A DNA stretch of 64,000 nt, taken from positions 3,844,001-3,908,000 of the forward strand of contig OY294069.1 of the NCBI GenBank assembly GCA_958510875.1. Direction: 5' to 3'. The position numbers and the translations under genes are program-made. This document shows positions 31,050 to 43,404 of the stretch, piece by piece (position 1 is the stretch's first letter; the number at the start of each line of letters is the position of its first letter). The notes beneath the pieces are model-generated. The model was not told the origin of the DNA. It was given only the letters and a program-made list of their open reading frames with translations, and did not search any database. This DNA comes from Endomychus coccineus. Its lineage: Eukaryota; Arthropoda; Insecta; Coleoptera; Endomychidae.

Positions 31050-32030
31050 GAACGTCAGTAGATTTTCCACTCGTTGCTGCGCTGAAGATCGCCTATCAGT
31101 TCATTGGAGTACGACATACGGGGCAGTTCCCTCCAATAGAGACGGTGCTCTGTCTCAAGCCATTTTTGGAGCACTGATTTCGCTGCAGCATGAGCACTCT
31201 TAGGTTGATCGTTATGATTGTAATTTGTCTATTCTCATAGGCTCTCTTTCTCATAATTCGGGGACATGTTGTAATTGCTTATATTTTCACTTGGAATTCT
31301 GTCGCAAGTGTTCCTAGGTTCAAAAAAAATATTTTTCCTTGGTCCGTTGTCTCGACTATTCCAGCACCCCTGTACTTTTTTCGGTCTTGGTGCGTTCGGT
31401 AAGTCATACGGAATCCCCTGGTATCATATGAGGATTTCCCAGTGTTCTCTCACCCCTTCAAGATTTGAATCGTGAACAGCATGGAAGTGCTGTGAACCTT
31501 GATCCATTCGGATCTCATCCACAATGGCCCAGGCGATCCAAGCAACCCGACAATGCTTCGGCTTTTTGGTCGTTCTTTCCTTGTTCGATAAAATCAAAGC
31601 GGTACGCTCCTTCCCAAACCCAACGGCTTTTCCATCGCAGCCGTTGGGGTGGTTGACATTGCATCTGTTATTCCAAAGCACGCCAGCCTCTGAACTCTGT
31701 TCAGGGAATGCTGGTATACTTCCATTCTTGTTTTTGGCCACCACACGATTGCAGCGTATGTTGCAATGGGTCTCACTAAGGTGATGTACACCCAGTGCAT
31801 CATCCATGGTGTGAGTCCCCAGGCTCTTCCGACTGTACGACGACAGGTCCACGGGGCCCTCATCGCTTTATTAGTAGTTTCCTCCGAGTGTTTCCCAAAG
31901 GTCAGCCTTTATTTGGGCTTACTCATCATTTTCATCCGAAGATGGTAACAAGTTTTCCGTCTTCGCTTCGCTGTTTTTCAAAGAATGAAATATGGTTCAT
32001 AAGCCGGAGAATTTTGTTAAATATCTAAGA
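31050..32030 (-). pseudogene. LINE ORF2 C-terminal region with RNase H-like tail
   Basis: Minus frames read RAPWTCRRTVGRAWGLTP, VYITLVRPIATYAAIVWWPK and QRLACFGITDAMSTTPTAAM (31863-31600). This is the block after the RT in R1/LOA/I-like LINEs with C-R-R-x-x-G--W-G-L and P-I--Y-x-x-x-V-W-W. A frameshift gives KPKHCRVAWIAWAIVDEIRM. Farther on, AKSVLQKWLETEHRLYWREL near 31160 resembles the end of the RNase H portion. The reading is fragmentary and inactive. It differs in type from the LINE at 29530-30715. Confidence 0.72.
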
Positions 32031-34615
32031 CGGATATGATTTTCTCTTGCGGTATTGACATAATGACATACAGATATTTCGTATGTTTATGAAGTGATTG
32101 TCTCAAGAGCAAATTGAATTTTAGCTTGAATTAATCAAGCGTATGGTGTTGTTGGCCACTTAGAGGTACTTTCAAAGATATTGCAGCCTGTTCCACTATA
32201 TCTTGAACACTCATGATGAAAGAAAGTCCAAGTTTGGAGATACATAATTGAGTATCTGGAGAAAACTATGGTGAAATACTCACGTTAAAAGAAACCTTGA
32301 TATTGTAAATATAAAATCTTTCTTTGAAGTTGGTATGGTCAAATACTACTTCTTGATGTGGATTTTTTGTCGAATGTGGGCTTCTATCGAGTGCGAGTTC
32401 TATCGGGTGTTCAAATCACATTGAGGTCACCAATTGTAGTGGAACTTTACTACTATCTAATAATCCTTGTTCTAAATAAGAACAGTTCTCCTTGTAATAA
32501 TATATTTGGTTCTAAGAGATGATGTTTTATATTTTGATATTTCATATGATATATTGATATTTTTCTTCATGTTTACCCAATATATGATGCATCAATGAAT
32601 GAATAGAAAATCCACAGGTCCATTCTAATATACAGACACAAACAGTAGCTATGGATGTTTCTCGCAAAAATTGGTATCATGTGTGATGATTCTGATGGCC
32701 AGTTCATTGGGACATCCGGACCCCATTCCCTTCATGAAGAAATAAAAAAGCGAACACAATTCACGGATTTAACTCCAATAAATCTCCCTGTCTGTAAGAA
32801 CAGGAATTTGTTGGTTAGGTCAGGTTAGCTTGTTTTCAAGTTTAATTTGGAATGTTTCGAAATAGAATACGATATAATTTAAATATCGTACGTCAAGTGG
32901 TTTGACGATATGATCTCGATTCCATTCATAGAAATAGAACGTAATGGTTTAAATAAATAATAGTTACTTCGGATTGGTTCATTAACGACGGAATGGAGTG
33001 AATGGTGACAGATTGGCTTATGAATGGATATTCATGTTTTTAATTTAACTTTATCCTAATTATTTCATCCCTTTGACAAGATATTTCAGTCGTTGATTGT
33101 TCATTTAGAACACCTATCGGTGGAAATTGAAAATTGAATCACCCCCTCTCACTTCAATGAGACATTCGAACTTATTCGAATCAACCTCTCTGTAAATAAT
33201 GTGAATAACATGTTCTCGTGAAACGGAGTTTCATGACAATTTACGTTCAAATAAGTACTTATCTGTTGATGATACATATTTATTCAGAGTCTCTGAAACA
33301 GTACTATTTACTTCAATGCACTATGTACCACCTTATATTCATTTACGATCATCAAAGGATAAAGGTGACTTGTAATATCAAACAACAAATTTTCGAGTGG
33401 AATAAGTGGCACACCGTTAGTTCACTGTGGTTTGATATCTTTTTCTGAATAAAATCCACTAATAACAAGGAATATAAAATTTTCATAAGGTTTACTTACG
33501 GGTCGGGTCATGAAGAAATGGTTAAATCGGAAAGTAAAGCTCGAGAAACGAGTAGCAGTACGTTCCCAAAGCTCCAAAGCTGTATTCCTCTCTAAGCACA
33601 CCTTGATTGAGAACATTTGATGGACTTTTGGTCTCAGGTGACAATCACATTGATTTATTTCGTTCTTGTGAGCCTATTCATGATCTGGAAGATCCTTCCA
33701 TTCATTTCTCTCGAGAATGTTATGTAAGAGTATCTCGTTATCCAATTTCAAAGTTCAATATACGAATAGAAGCTTACAGGAATTCAGAGTTTCATTTCTT
33801 CTCTTTACTCATACTAGAACAATGAGCTTAGGGACTAACATCGAACGATCATAGTGTAGAGTTTGTCCAACTCAATGCTACGAAACAAAATTGCATGTGA
33901 TACATGAAATACAATTGATAATTGACTCAAATGTGCTCCTTTCATTCTGAAAGATCAGTGCCATCTGTCAATATGTGTAAACAATACTTTTATATTAGTG
34001 TCATAATGACACGGAATACAACAGGGAACCAAAATATAACAATAATCGTTGTCCGCGAAAATCTACAAACTAAATCCATCTTTACACAGGCTACTGTTGG
34101 ATATTCAGTTTTATTCAATATGCAGATCCATTATAACCATCAATTCAAGCAAATTACTTTCGTCATTTTCGCACATTGAATAAAACCGAGTTATAAAGGC
34201 AAAATAAAGGAAGAAATCAAAGGCGAGTTGTATGAAGTTCAATCGCAATCATTATCAGCTTCAGATAGTCGCAATGTATTTTACAGATACTTCGATTGTT
34301 GAATAGGATCACCCATCACGTGATGAAAATAGTTATTAAAAGTTCGATTTTCAGTAGTTTGATAAATAAATGTGACTATAGTTTCTCTAACATAGTGGGT
34401 GAATATGTTCCAGTTGAAAATCTTCAATGCTCAACGGAAATTCCTGAGGATTACTCAGTGTCCCAGACGTTGATTTCGTAAAGCTTGCCTTGTCATCTGA
34501 CGCGCGGTTACGCAAAAGAACCTAGTAGAAAGAATATTTCCCTGGATCAATTTTCAATTGTCCCTGTTCATGGGCGTCATTCGTTACGTGCCTTTTGTTG
34601 TTGTTTACTTACTAC
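32031..34615. other. Intron, nothing recognised
   Basis: AT-rich sequence with several open frames of 60-85 codons on the + strand (33218, 33607, 33922, 34296). None shows a domain, codon bias or splice context I can defend. Confidence 0.4.
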
Positions 34616-34619
34616 AAGA

Positions 34620-34735
34620 TACGTTTTATTTCTCGGGTGCCAAACTTTTGTTAGCTTCACTCCTCGTCGAGGATTTCTGTTAGGATCCTCGTCGCAAATC
34701 GTATCACAGTATCATCGATGAATAAATAGCCTTGT
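34620..34735. repeat. Repeat copy paired with 20225-20345
   Basis: ACGTTTTATTTCTCGGGTGCC-like, CTTTTGTTAGCTTCAC and AGGATCCTCGTCGCAAAT blocks align in order with 20225-20345. Class unknown. Confidence 0.6.
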
Positions 34736-35074
34736 CCCTTCACTTATTGGAAATATATTATATTACAAATGATTACTACGCCGGATCACACATTGTACAA
34801 AAATTCCAAAATGAAAATATAATAAAACTCAACATCTTTCGGCACACAGTGACTTCTTCAGGTTAAAAATGGTACCATTGGCTACCTGAAGAAGCCAATA
34901 TGTGGAGGAACTTGTGTTCCCCTTAATTCTTATGACCAGTTAGTTGAACGTGTGATTGCCTTCAGTTGATTTCCGTTGATCATTTGAAGGTTTATCGGTT
35001 GCCATTCTGTTCGCTTACATTCGTTTCCGAGATCCCTACTGAGACATACATAAATACGCCCCTTCTAATGTGGA

Positions 35075-35350
35075 ACGTTTGAAAAACAATAATACCCCAA
35101 ACCTGTATATTTAACACATCAACTCCAAGATGACAAATAGGAATATAGTGAGGTCATCACACACCCGGTGACCATAGCTCGTGAACTACGATAGCCGGTA
35201 AATTCGGCATTTGAAAAATAATAGATATACCTCAAACCTGTATCTCTAACACATCAATCCTGAGATGATTAATTTCTCTCGAGTAGGAAAAGAGTGGAGT
35301 CATCACACACCTGGCGACCATAGTTCGTGAACCATGATTGCCGGTAAATT
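35075..35350. repeat. Two tandem units of about 135 bp with palindromic core
   Basis: The series GAAAAACAATAATACC-like, CAAACCTGTAT, CATCAACTCCAAGATGA, GTCATCACACACCCGG, CCATAGCTCGTGAACTACG, GCCGGTAAATT occurs twice, with a third start after 35345. The core CCATAGTTCGTGAACCATG recalls the triplicated motif at 5780-5990 and a weaker copy near 56095. Confidence 0.65.
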
Positions 35351-35359
35351 TCACATTTG

Positions 35360-37745
35360 AAAATGAAAAATGACACCTTGAACCTGTATCTCTGATCTAA
35401 GATGATGCAGTGTAGTGTTCATTCGTACTATTGATAGCTCACAGAGTAATGTATTATCTATTGCTTCGTGAGGGCTCATTGACCAATCCCTGTTTCTGTG
35501 TCTATGAAATAGGTAAAGCATAGTCAGCAGAATTATGAACAGGCGCTTGTACAATTGAAGGCGCATTAAAGGCTAATTAACGGACCTAATAAGGAATCCA
35601 ATTTCTACCACTTCAAGGACGCGTATCTGTAATCTATTGGAATAACATCTTGTATGTTTTCTGGAGATATCAGTCTACTTTGAACCGATAATGTACATCC
35701 AATCGCTCCGAATCTAATCGAAATCGAGGAATTTACAGAACATCCCTCGAAAATTTGTTAGAATGAATTGGTGACAAGCTAAATTCCGTGAGCATAAACC
35801 GGAAACTGGAACAATGAACTACGTGACGAAGCAGATTCCATATTGTCGCGATATCTTACCAGTTGACAGCATCAAGTGGCCATTGCCTTAAATTGAAATT
35901 ACTCACACGCAGGAACTGCAAACTTGATCGACAGTTGTTGGCAGAACTGATTCCGAAATTGGATCACGTGTAACAACTTTGAATTGGTCTCAGATATCCT
36001 CGCCGAAACTTCTCCACGGTATGATGATTCACAAATACAGGCATATCTTACACAGTGTAGTATAGGAATCATCCATTCCTATACGAGATTACCTAAAAAC
36101 CTCAAGTTATAGAATTCGACCTTATTCTTATTAAGTAATGTTATTAAGCATATATTGATAACTCATAACTGACCCACTAACAACATGTTGACTATTACAC
36201 ATTGTTTAGCCCAAGATAACCTTGACACACAGAACAGGGTATCTCGAGGTAGTTATTGAGGAATCGATGTATATGCTAAAGACTAAAGTATGTAGAACAA
36301 TAACATAAACATCACAGTTAGATTATAATATATATAGTTATGTAGGACATTCATATTCAGTTACATATAGTTATATCATAATTATTCATATAAGATATTG
36401 ATGTAAGACTGTACTATTATTATGTAGAGCGAGGCATTATGTCGTAATGGCGTCGAGCACTACAATTAAGTAAAGTGACTCTTTTATAAGTGATATGTTC
36501 CCCATCCCCTACACGTTCACCAGGACCACGGGTCAGGTTAGGGCAAACCGCCCAACGTTAAGACCCTTTTCTACTTCACAACAGTTTTCGATAATTTTAT
36601 ATAGATTGCCGTCAAGGTTGACTGACTTTGTCCGACAGTTTTTTCATTAGCTCTATTTTTGAGTGAGAAGCAGGAACAACATTGCCATTAAACGATATCA
36701 TGATTGAGATAGTTCCATTCCGCCTGAAGCAATTGAGGGATTGCATCTTTTGTAAAATACATAGAGACATACTAAATCGTTAACTCGTACTTGTGATTGA
36801 TGCTTTCCAATAATGGTCTATCTAAAAATACGACTCAACTACGAACGTTTTCATGGTTTATATGAACTGGCGATATGCATTCTGCATTTCAAGCAGTCTG
36901 AGAGGATTCAACGCTCTCCTACAAAAAGAGAGATCGTCTATCTAATAGACGTCATTAAGTCAATGGGGTATGAGAAATAGTGGAAGGTTTTTGCTACATC
37001 ATCGTTAAAATGGTAATCGTCTAACCACAATCAAATTAAACTATCACGATAATTAGAGTTCTTGCTGCGATGCGCTGCGACGCAGAAATTGAGACTTATT
37101 CGACCAACTGTGTTGTATTCATGTTCAATTATATGGTTTTTTCAATGGTTAAATGATTCGAATTGACAGACTCATTATTTACGAACGCACTGACCGTACC
37201 TTTTCCATTCGAACTTCCATCATTTCCAGAATACGATAACACCAAATTCATCTGATTCCGTTGTTGGTTAATATTCTCCGATCTTAGTTTTCAGTTTATA
37301 CATGCTTAGGTAAGATTTTAATCAACTTGTGAACCAATTTCGTCACACAACGTTATCAGAAAATTGTCAGAAATTCAACTCATCTCAATTTGAGATATGA
37401 GCTTCGAAAGAGTTAACACTGTTGATACACTATAACACCTCAAACAAAAAACAAACACCCTCAACCACTATAAATAATTGTCTATAGGGAATACAACAAA
37501 TACGATTAATATTACTGGGTAACTACTGTAACATGCAGTAGGTTAATTTATTCAATATTATACTTGATGAATGTACTTGTATATATGAGAGTATACGTAT
37601 GTATAGATATTATTATCTGTACCAGTATATATGAACATGTGTGTCATATATTTATTTATCATTTCTTTTAATTCTCATTTCATTTCACTTCACTGTTTCT
37701 TACATTATCTATTGTCACTTGTCACTTTATCTATGTGATCTTCTT
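35360..37745. other. Intron, nothing recognised
   Basis: No feature could be supported. Short runs of ATAT near 36330-36390 and 37560-37640 are low complexity. Confidence 0.4.
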
Positions 37746-37889
37746 TCAATGTTATGTATTATGTAATTGAAAATGAATTGAAAGGATACCCCCACAGCTC
37801 ACAACAAGTTTTCTTCGTGAGATATTTTTTTTTATTTAATCATGGCTATAGTCAAATTAAAATATTCTGTGAAGTTATGGTAGGTCCAG

Positions 37890-38545
37890 GTTCTATAGAG
37901 GTTGTGATTGATGATGGTATAATAAGATGCAAAATTATACCATCGGTTTCATCGGTTTATTGGACACTAAAAACTTATTCATCACTGGTTGATGATGATT
38001 TATGATATCTCAACTTGTGATAATTAACTTTGATTCTAATTCTAATTGCTCATGATAACTCTATCCTGATATATGTATACTTCTCTTTCCTTATCCTTAT
38101 AGATTGATGTTGATACGTCATCCCATAACATTCATTCATATCGAATTTGACATGGATGATGTAGCAAAAATAAGCTAACCTTGCTTACGATGCATTATTA
38201 CACATGTGGTTCTCTTTTTATGTTATATCAACCTGATTATGTAACTTGTTGATATAACATGTGAATAATTGAACAAATAGAGTAATATTCGGAATTTAAT
38301 TTTGATATACGAAACTCCATGCGGAAAGATCATTGCAGGTTAGTTTGTTGAACTGTTGACGAGTTAGTGTTCCAATTTTTATATGTTGTTGATGATAACT
38401 TCAACTTCGAACAGTTACTCCTTATTTGAGTGGTTGTTCTTCCATTCTTCGAGGCAGTGCCGCGGGTTAGATGATTTATAATCGTGGCTTTATCTGCTCT
38501 TCGAATTTCTCAAAGAAGGAAAATCTTACATAATAAATTAATATT
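37890..38545 (+). repeat. Unclassified dispersed repeat, longest copy
   Basis: Contains in order CGGTTTATTGGACAC, TTCATCACTGGTTGATGATG, TGATACGTCATCCCATAAC, AATAAGCTAACCTTGCTTAC, GCATTATTACACATGTGG, a perfect ATGTTATATCAA...TTGATATAACAT hairpin (38219-38262), AACTCCATGCGGAAAGATCA and GGCAGTGCCGCGGGTTAG. Parts match 14665-15030, 17755-17960, 38590-39080 and 55490-55630. No coding capacity, TIR or poly-A end was identified. Confidence 0.75.
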
Positions 38546-38589
38546 CTTATGGTAATAATTCACTAAAGCTGAAATTCGGCAAAAGCGAG

Positions 38590-39080
38590 ATATTATATGG
38601 CGATCGTGCCGGGATCGCCAAATAATAACCTATAATATCCCATGATTGTCAGGTGTCAGGTTCTTTGGAGCTTTTGGTCGATGGTTCATTGGGAACACTC
38701 ACACATATGGATAATGGTTCATAACTAAGAACTAATTCGTCACCGGTTAATCATGATTCATGATATCCTAACTTCAAATAATGAACTCTGATAATCTCTT
38801 CTATTCTGCCTATGATAGCTCTATCCTGAACTATAGATACTCCCCCTTCCTTATCATTATTCATTGATATTGATACGTCATTCTATAACATTCAATCGTA
38901 TCGATGATGGCATGGATGATGTATCAATAATAAGCCAACCTTGCTCACGGTGCATTATTACACATATGGTGCACTTTGTATCAACCTCAATGAATATCTT
39001 GCTGATATAACATCTGAGCGATTGAACAAATAGAGTAATTTTCGGAATATACATAATTTAGGACTTATTGAAGATATACG
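38590..39080 (+). repeat. Unclassified dispersed repeat, second tandem copy
   Basis: Begins ATGGCGATCGTGCCGGGATC, then AACACTCACACATATGG, TTAATCATGATTCATGATAT, TGATACGTCATTCTATAAC, AATAAGCCAACCTTGCTCAC and TTTAGGACTTATTGAAGATA. It follows the copy at 37890-38545 directly and shares most of its left part in the same orientation. Confidence 0.75.
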
Positions 39081-39084
39081 TTTC

Positions 39085-40440
39085 AATCACATGATTATGA
39101 CTGAAAAAGTATTACGTTATTGTTGAATTGTATGCTTATTCGTGTTGTACTTTCTCTAATATTTCTGGATTATTATATCAAACTGTATCACTTTTTATCA
39201 TCATCATCATTATATACACGTTAACTATAATACACATGTATTAAAGATTTAAAAAAATACTAATTGATACAAAATGATGAATATTTCAACTGAGTATCAT
39301 CACATTAATGCCGCATATAACAGAAAGGTGTAGATGCGCATTGTTCTGGAGAAGAAAAAACATGATAATACCAGATCACTATCGTCAAGGTATAACTATG
39401 ACATAATAAGAAATTTTGTATGCTCTTATTTCTGAGGCTAATTTATTCTTGTGTTTGAATATTTTCCTCATTCAGAACAATTTTGAATGTTGTATTTACT
39501 CGAGATTTCGAGTATTTTCGTCGAATATAACTAGTTGTTGTTATTGACAAACTGAATGAACTGATGAATATTCTATTTTATATCGATTGCGGTTCTGATA
39601 GATCGAAGATGACGAGTTGAAGCATAACTCATGTGGAGGAATCCCAGTTTCCAACTGAATATTTGAAACATAGGTATCTGTAAAAATCGAAGCTTTAGCC
39701 GGATATCAACTGTCTACCGGTGAATTATTGTTCAATTTACAGAAGAGACACGAAAAGCAACTATACTTTCCGTGGCGAGACTCAGACGCGGGAATCGATA
39801 CCAAATTAAAGCAAACCAATTTTAGGACGGTATCTGAAAGTAACTCGATTCCGAACTTACACCACTTATGATCTATGATGACAAGCAGTAGCGCCATCTT
39901 GCGCGCCGGTAATTACTGTTCTTCGTGACGTGCCTGGCGCAAATGTCTAAGGATATCCGAGATGTATGCGAATGAAATGATCGCACTCTGGTTATAAATC
40001 TGCAGTCTCCTAGGATCAGCCACGCGCCATCTCTCTTTGTCAATGTCGCGATCTCGCTTCTCTCCGCTTCTTTTCAGAGCACTGAAAACACGGCGTTATC
40101 GGTCCTATTTAAAACGCGCTTGTTCCCCAACACCGCAATTTGGCTGCCATCTATTGAGAGACTTGCGGATTAATTATTTCATTTGTTATATTCAACATCC
40201 GCTGATTTATTTGTTGATAAAACTGAGTCAGTCTCTGAGGGTGCATCGATTTTATGTCAACTGGGAAGATGTATTTTCTTCATTTTCCGATGGATTCTCT
40301 AATAGCAGTAGAGAAAATTAATGCATAAAATGATTCAGACCTCTACTTTTTTTCTATGTATATGGATTTTCATGAAACCTTTGGCGTTCGCTTTATTTTT
40401 TAACCAATAAAGAATCTTTCGCTCCAGATTTTATTCGTCG
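39085..40440. other. Intron; GC-richer island at 39880-40150
   Basis: No gene recognised. The part 39880-40150 is richer in G+C and CG dinucleotides than its surroundings. The 94-codon + frame at 40037-40321 (MSMSRSRFSPLLFRALKTRR start) has no known domain and no transcript evidence. Confidence 0.35.
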
Positions 40441-40899
40441 CACCCCTCTATTTGCTACAAGGGTTGGTAGCAGCCACATTTTTTTTCTCGCTGAGTTCTC
40501 GACAGAATAGCTTCAAATTTACGTACAGGAGGTTTGGGGGGTCGCTGATCAATCAAAATTTGAAAATGGTGGCTACAAAATGACGGATTAAGATATAAAC
40601 ATGTATTTTGCAGCGTAACTGTTGAGTTTAGAGAGGTCAAAAAGTGTTTTGAATTCAATTTTGTAGAGAATACTCATATTATAATACTACTCATCAAGTT
40701 TCCCCTAGCCTACCTATTAGCTACCTCCAGCTGCATATCTAAAATTGCAATTTGCAGCCAGGCTTTTTGTTTTGGATAAAAATTTCACAATACAAAAAGT
40801 GTTCCAGATTCAAGTTGAAATTGACTATTTATTTTCAATATCACTGAAGACCCCCCTCCACTTAAACTCACCTCGAATATATTAAACTGCATCTTGTGG

Positions 40900-41785
40900 C
40901 CAAGATATTGGCTTTAGACAAAATTGTCCAGTATCAAATTTAACATAATATAAGTATATGGTCACTTTTCAACCTCTTTTGCACCCTACGAGGGCGAACA
41001 TGCCATCTTCGTAGGTTAGTAAGCAGGATTTCTACATACAAAACAGGGAAATGTTATATAACAACAGATGAAAAATATTTTTGAAGTATATGTCTTCAGA
41101 TGAAACTGTAAGGGATGAGGAGTGTAGTGACTTGTAAAATCGATATATCAAATGAATTTGAAGAACTGATCTCCAATTCATCTCATATCTCGATTTTGCA
41201 ATTCACCACAATACCCTCCCCTTCCAGCCCTAACTGACGGGGTGCAAAAAGAAGGCATAGTCTTCAAAAATAATTCATATGTTTCTATATAGCATTTCGC
41301 TATTTTAATGCAGGAATTCTGCTCATTAATCCATCTTAAGTATAGGGATGTTCACCCTCTAAGGATGGAGGGGGTTAGGAAGTGACCACGCAAAATCATT
41401 CATATTATTGAAATAACTTAATACACGATAATTTATATTATGTATCATGATAATAATTTGGCACATATCTTTAGTAATGAAATATCATAAATTAGTTCTT
41501 CAATTTCATCTTATAACTATCGATTTTGCAAGTTGCTACACTCTCCACATTTTGCAACCCTATCTGAGGAGGCGCAAAGAGAAGGCATATTCTTTAAGAA
41601 TATTTTACATATGTTTTTATATAATATTTTACTATTTTCGTGCAGAAGTCCTGCTCACCAACCTATAAAGTAGGGATGTTGACACTCCTAGAGTGTTAAG
41701 GGGTTGAAGAGTGACCATATATATATACTCATATTATGTGAAGTTTGGTTCTAAGCTCTTTTTGTATCTTGACAATTTTGCCTAA
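40900..41785. repeat. Foldback-type repeat 1: one inverted and two direct units
   Basis: Units at 41150-41420 and 41490-41745 are direct copies (ATCGATTTTGCAAGTTGC, GCGCAAAGAGAAGGCATA-like, TTCGTGCAGAAGTCCTGCTC, GTAGGGATGTTGACACTC). The segment 40930-41150 is the same unit in reverse complement. The outer edges (GACAATTTTGCCTAAAAT right; ATTGTCCAGTATC left) also pair. A GGGGTCGCTGATCA motif at 40537 lies just outside and links it to the other foldbacks. Confidence 0.7.
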
Positions 41786-42036
41786 AATCTTCTAATCACT
41801 GTGGCTTCAAGTTGCGGGTTCGAATTTCAACGACGATGGAATTTTTTCGATGGCCCGAGAAAGTTATGAGGCAAAATATAATTAGCCTTCAGGCCTAAGT
41901 GTCATCGAGACTCCCCTGGTTTCTTGGCTATATTTGTATACATTCGGACTCAGGAACTCCCACACTACCTTATGGGATGTTACAGGTCCATAAGGTTCTC
42001 ATAAAGAGTTTCAACTATCTCTCAACAAAAAAAAAG
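41786..42036 (+). mobile_element. tRNA-derived SINE, poly-A tail
   Basis: GTGGCTTCAAGTTGCGGGTT then CGAATTTC near 41810 fits a polymerase III B box (GGTTCGAANYC). The body continues with CTTCAGGCCTAAGTGTCAT, CTTATGGGATGTTACAG and CCATAAGG and ends in a poly-A run at 42026-42035. A second, shorter copy lies at 15495-15759. A clear A box upstream was not found, so the 5' end is approximate. Confidence 0.72.
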
Positions 42037-42039
42037 GAG

Positions 42040-43400
42040 GTCAAAAAATGCAATTTGATATATTCGAGGTGTTGTGAATGAGAGGGGATTAACCTTGTTA
42101 CGAAGAAAACTACATTGTTAACATGAAGTACATATTTTTTCAGTAATAGTTGTTTCTTTTGTTCAACATACATTTTCTTATTGAATAAAAAGTTTATTCG
42201 AATGTGTTTTTTTTCTCATTCGATGGTAGCGACTCCTAAAAATGAATTCAATAATTCAAAACAATAATATAATAGTTTCTTATACGTTAGGATAGAAAAA
42301 AGGGTAACACGCGACACTTAAATTTAAAAAAATATTCCGGCTAAATATGAAGCACCCAATATCTTTTAAAATTATTGTTCTTTAACTTGTAACTTAAATC
42401 TGTATTAAGTTTTAATGCAAATTATCTCAATTTATATGATAAACTTCATACTTTTCTGCAAATAAACTCATTATTATTATTAATATTATATCATAATGCA
42501 TAATTAGAACTAAATCGACAACAATGTACATACTCTAGTACGGCTGGCGGAACTATGATAGATGAGCATAAGATTACATGAATCTCTCAATGCGACACAA
42601 GGTAATAATAGATATAGGAAGTGTTTACATGTAGAACGGGTATCAGAATATTACCCACCGGTTCAGATAATAATTACATCGATGTCGTTATTCTACCAGG
42701 AAATCTGCTATGTTGGGTAGTTCAGGCATCTCACATACTCACATGTATATTAATCCGTGAACTAGCTGCCACGTATACTGCAACCATATTAAACTTGTAA
42801 TAGCTCATTGAATCAATGAAACGCATACGTTGATTAAAACCGGTTTTCGAAAGAAAAGACATCAGATGGTCTTTATTGATGTTGAATTGGATATTATGCC
42901 GATTTAAAGCAAGATGATGCATGATGAAAATGAGATGAATGATTGTGATGGGACTACCCGCAGGCATGTCGTCTATTAACAAAAGATTTCCAAAATATCT
43001 AGTCAATCGGCAACTCTATATCATACCAAACGTAATTATGATAATATTTAAAGGATTATAAAGTTGTCGTTGACTAGATTTCGGCCGATACATAAGAATA
43101 GATTTATTTATCAACAAGTACAATTCTCAAGATCTGGTCCTTTACATGGCGATCCCTCGCCAGTTGTAGATATCACTGAATCGTTTACTTAACAATGGTG
43201 ACCTTTTATCAGTCCTTAACAGTTCGTTAAAGTCATTATAGTGAACAAATATATACTAGAAGGTCTGAAATTATGCTAGCAAATGTTTTGTTCAACACTA
43301 CGACATCTTCGGAGCTAGTTCTGAACTGATGTACCGGAATTGATTGAACAATAAAGAATTTCCATTAAAATTGGTTAGTAATCCAGAAAATATTATTGTT
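42040..43400. other. Intron end, nothing recognised
   Basis: No feature could be supported. The last 15 bases give the acceptor ATTATTGTTTCAG. A segment CATGGCGATCCCTCGCC at 43147 is the reverse complement of a motif at 55490, part of the dispersed repeat family. Confidence 0.4.
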
Positions 43401-43404
43401 TCAG

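Larger units (their letters stand above)
2099..43404 (+). other. 41.3-kb neuroligin intron
   Basis: The donor GTAGGA at 2099 and the acceptor TTGTTTCAG ending at 43404 bound a phase-1 intron of 41,306 bp. The flanking exons join without loss of a codon. No other host coding exon was recognised inside. The contents are mostly transposons and their remnants in both orientations, listed separately. An alternative exon between the two cannot be excluded, but none is needed for continuity of the conserved domain. Confidence 0.85.

Noticed and set aside
34795..34915. CTGAAGAAGTCACTG...GCCGAAAG on the minus strand as another hammerhead
   Set aside because: CUGAAGA fits CUGANGA but stem II does not pair well, and no PLE protein reading lies next to it.
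40037..40321. 94-codon + frame in a GC-richer island
   Set aside because: No domain, no splice context and basic low-information composition; could be part of an unannotated regulatory island, but not supportable as a gene.
43344..43404. Non-ATG extension of the last neuroligin exon upstream of 43405
   Set aside because: The splice acceptor and the split codon with 2098 explain the exon start; the extension has no neuroligin similarity.
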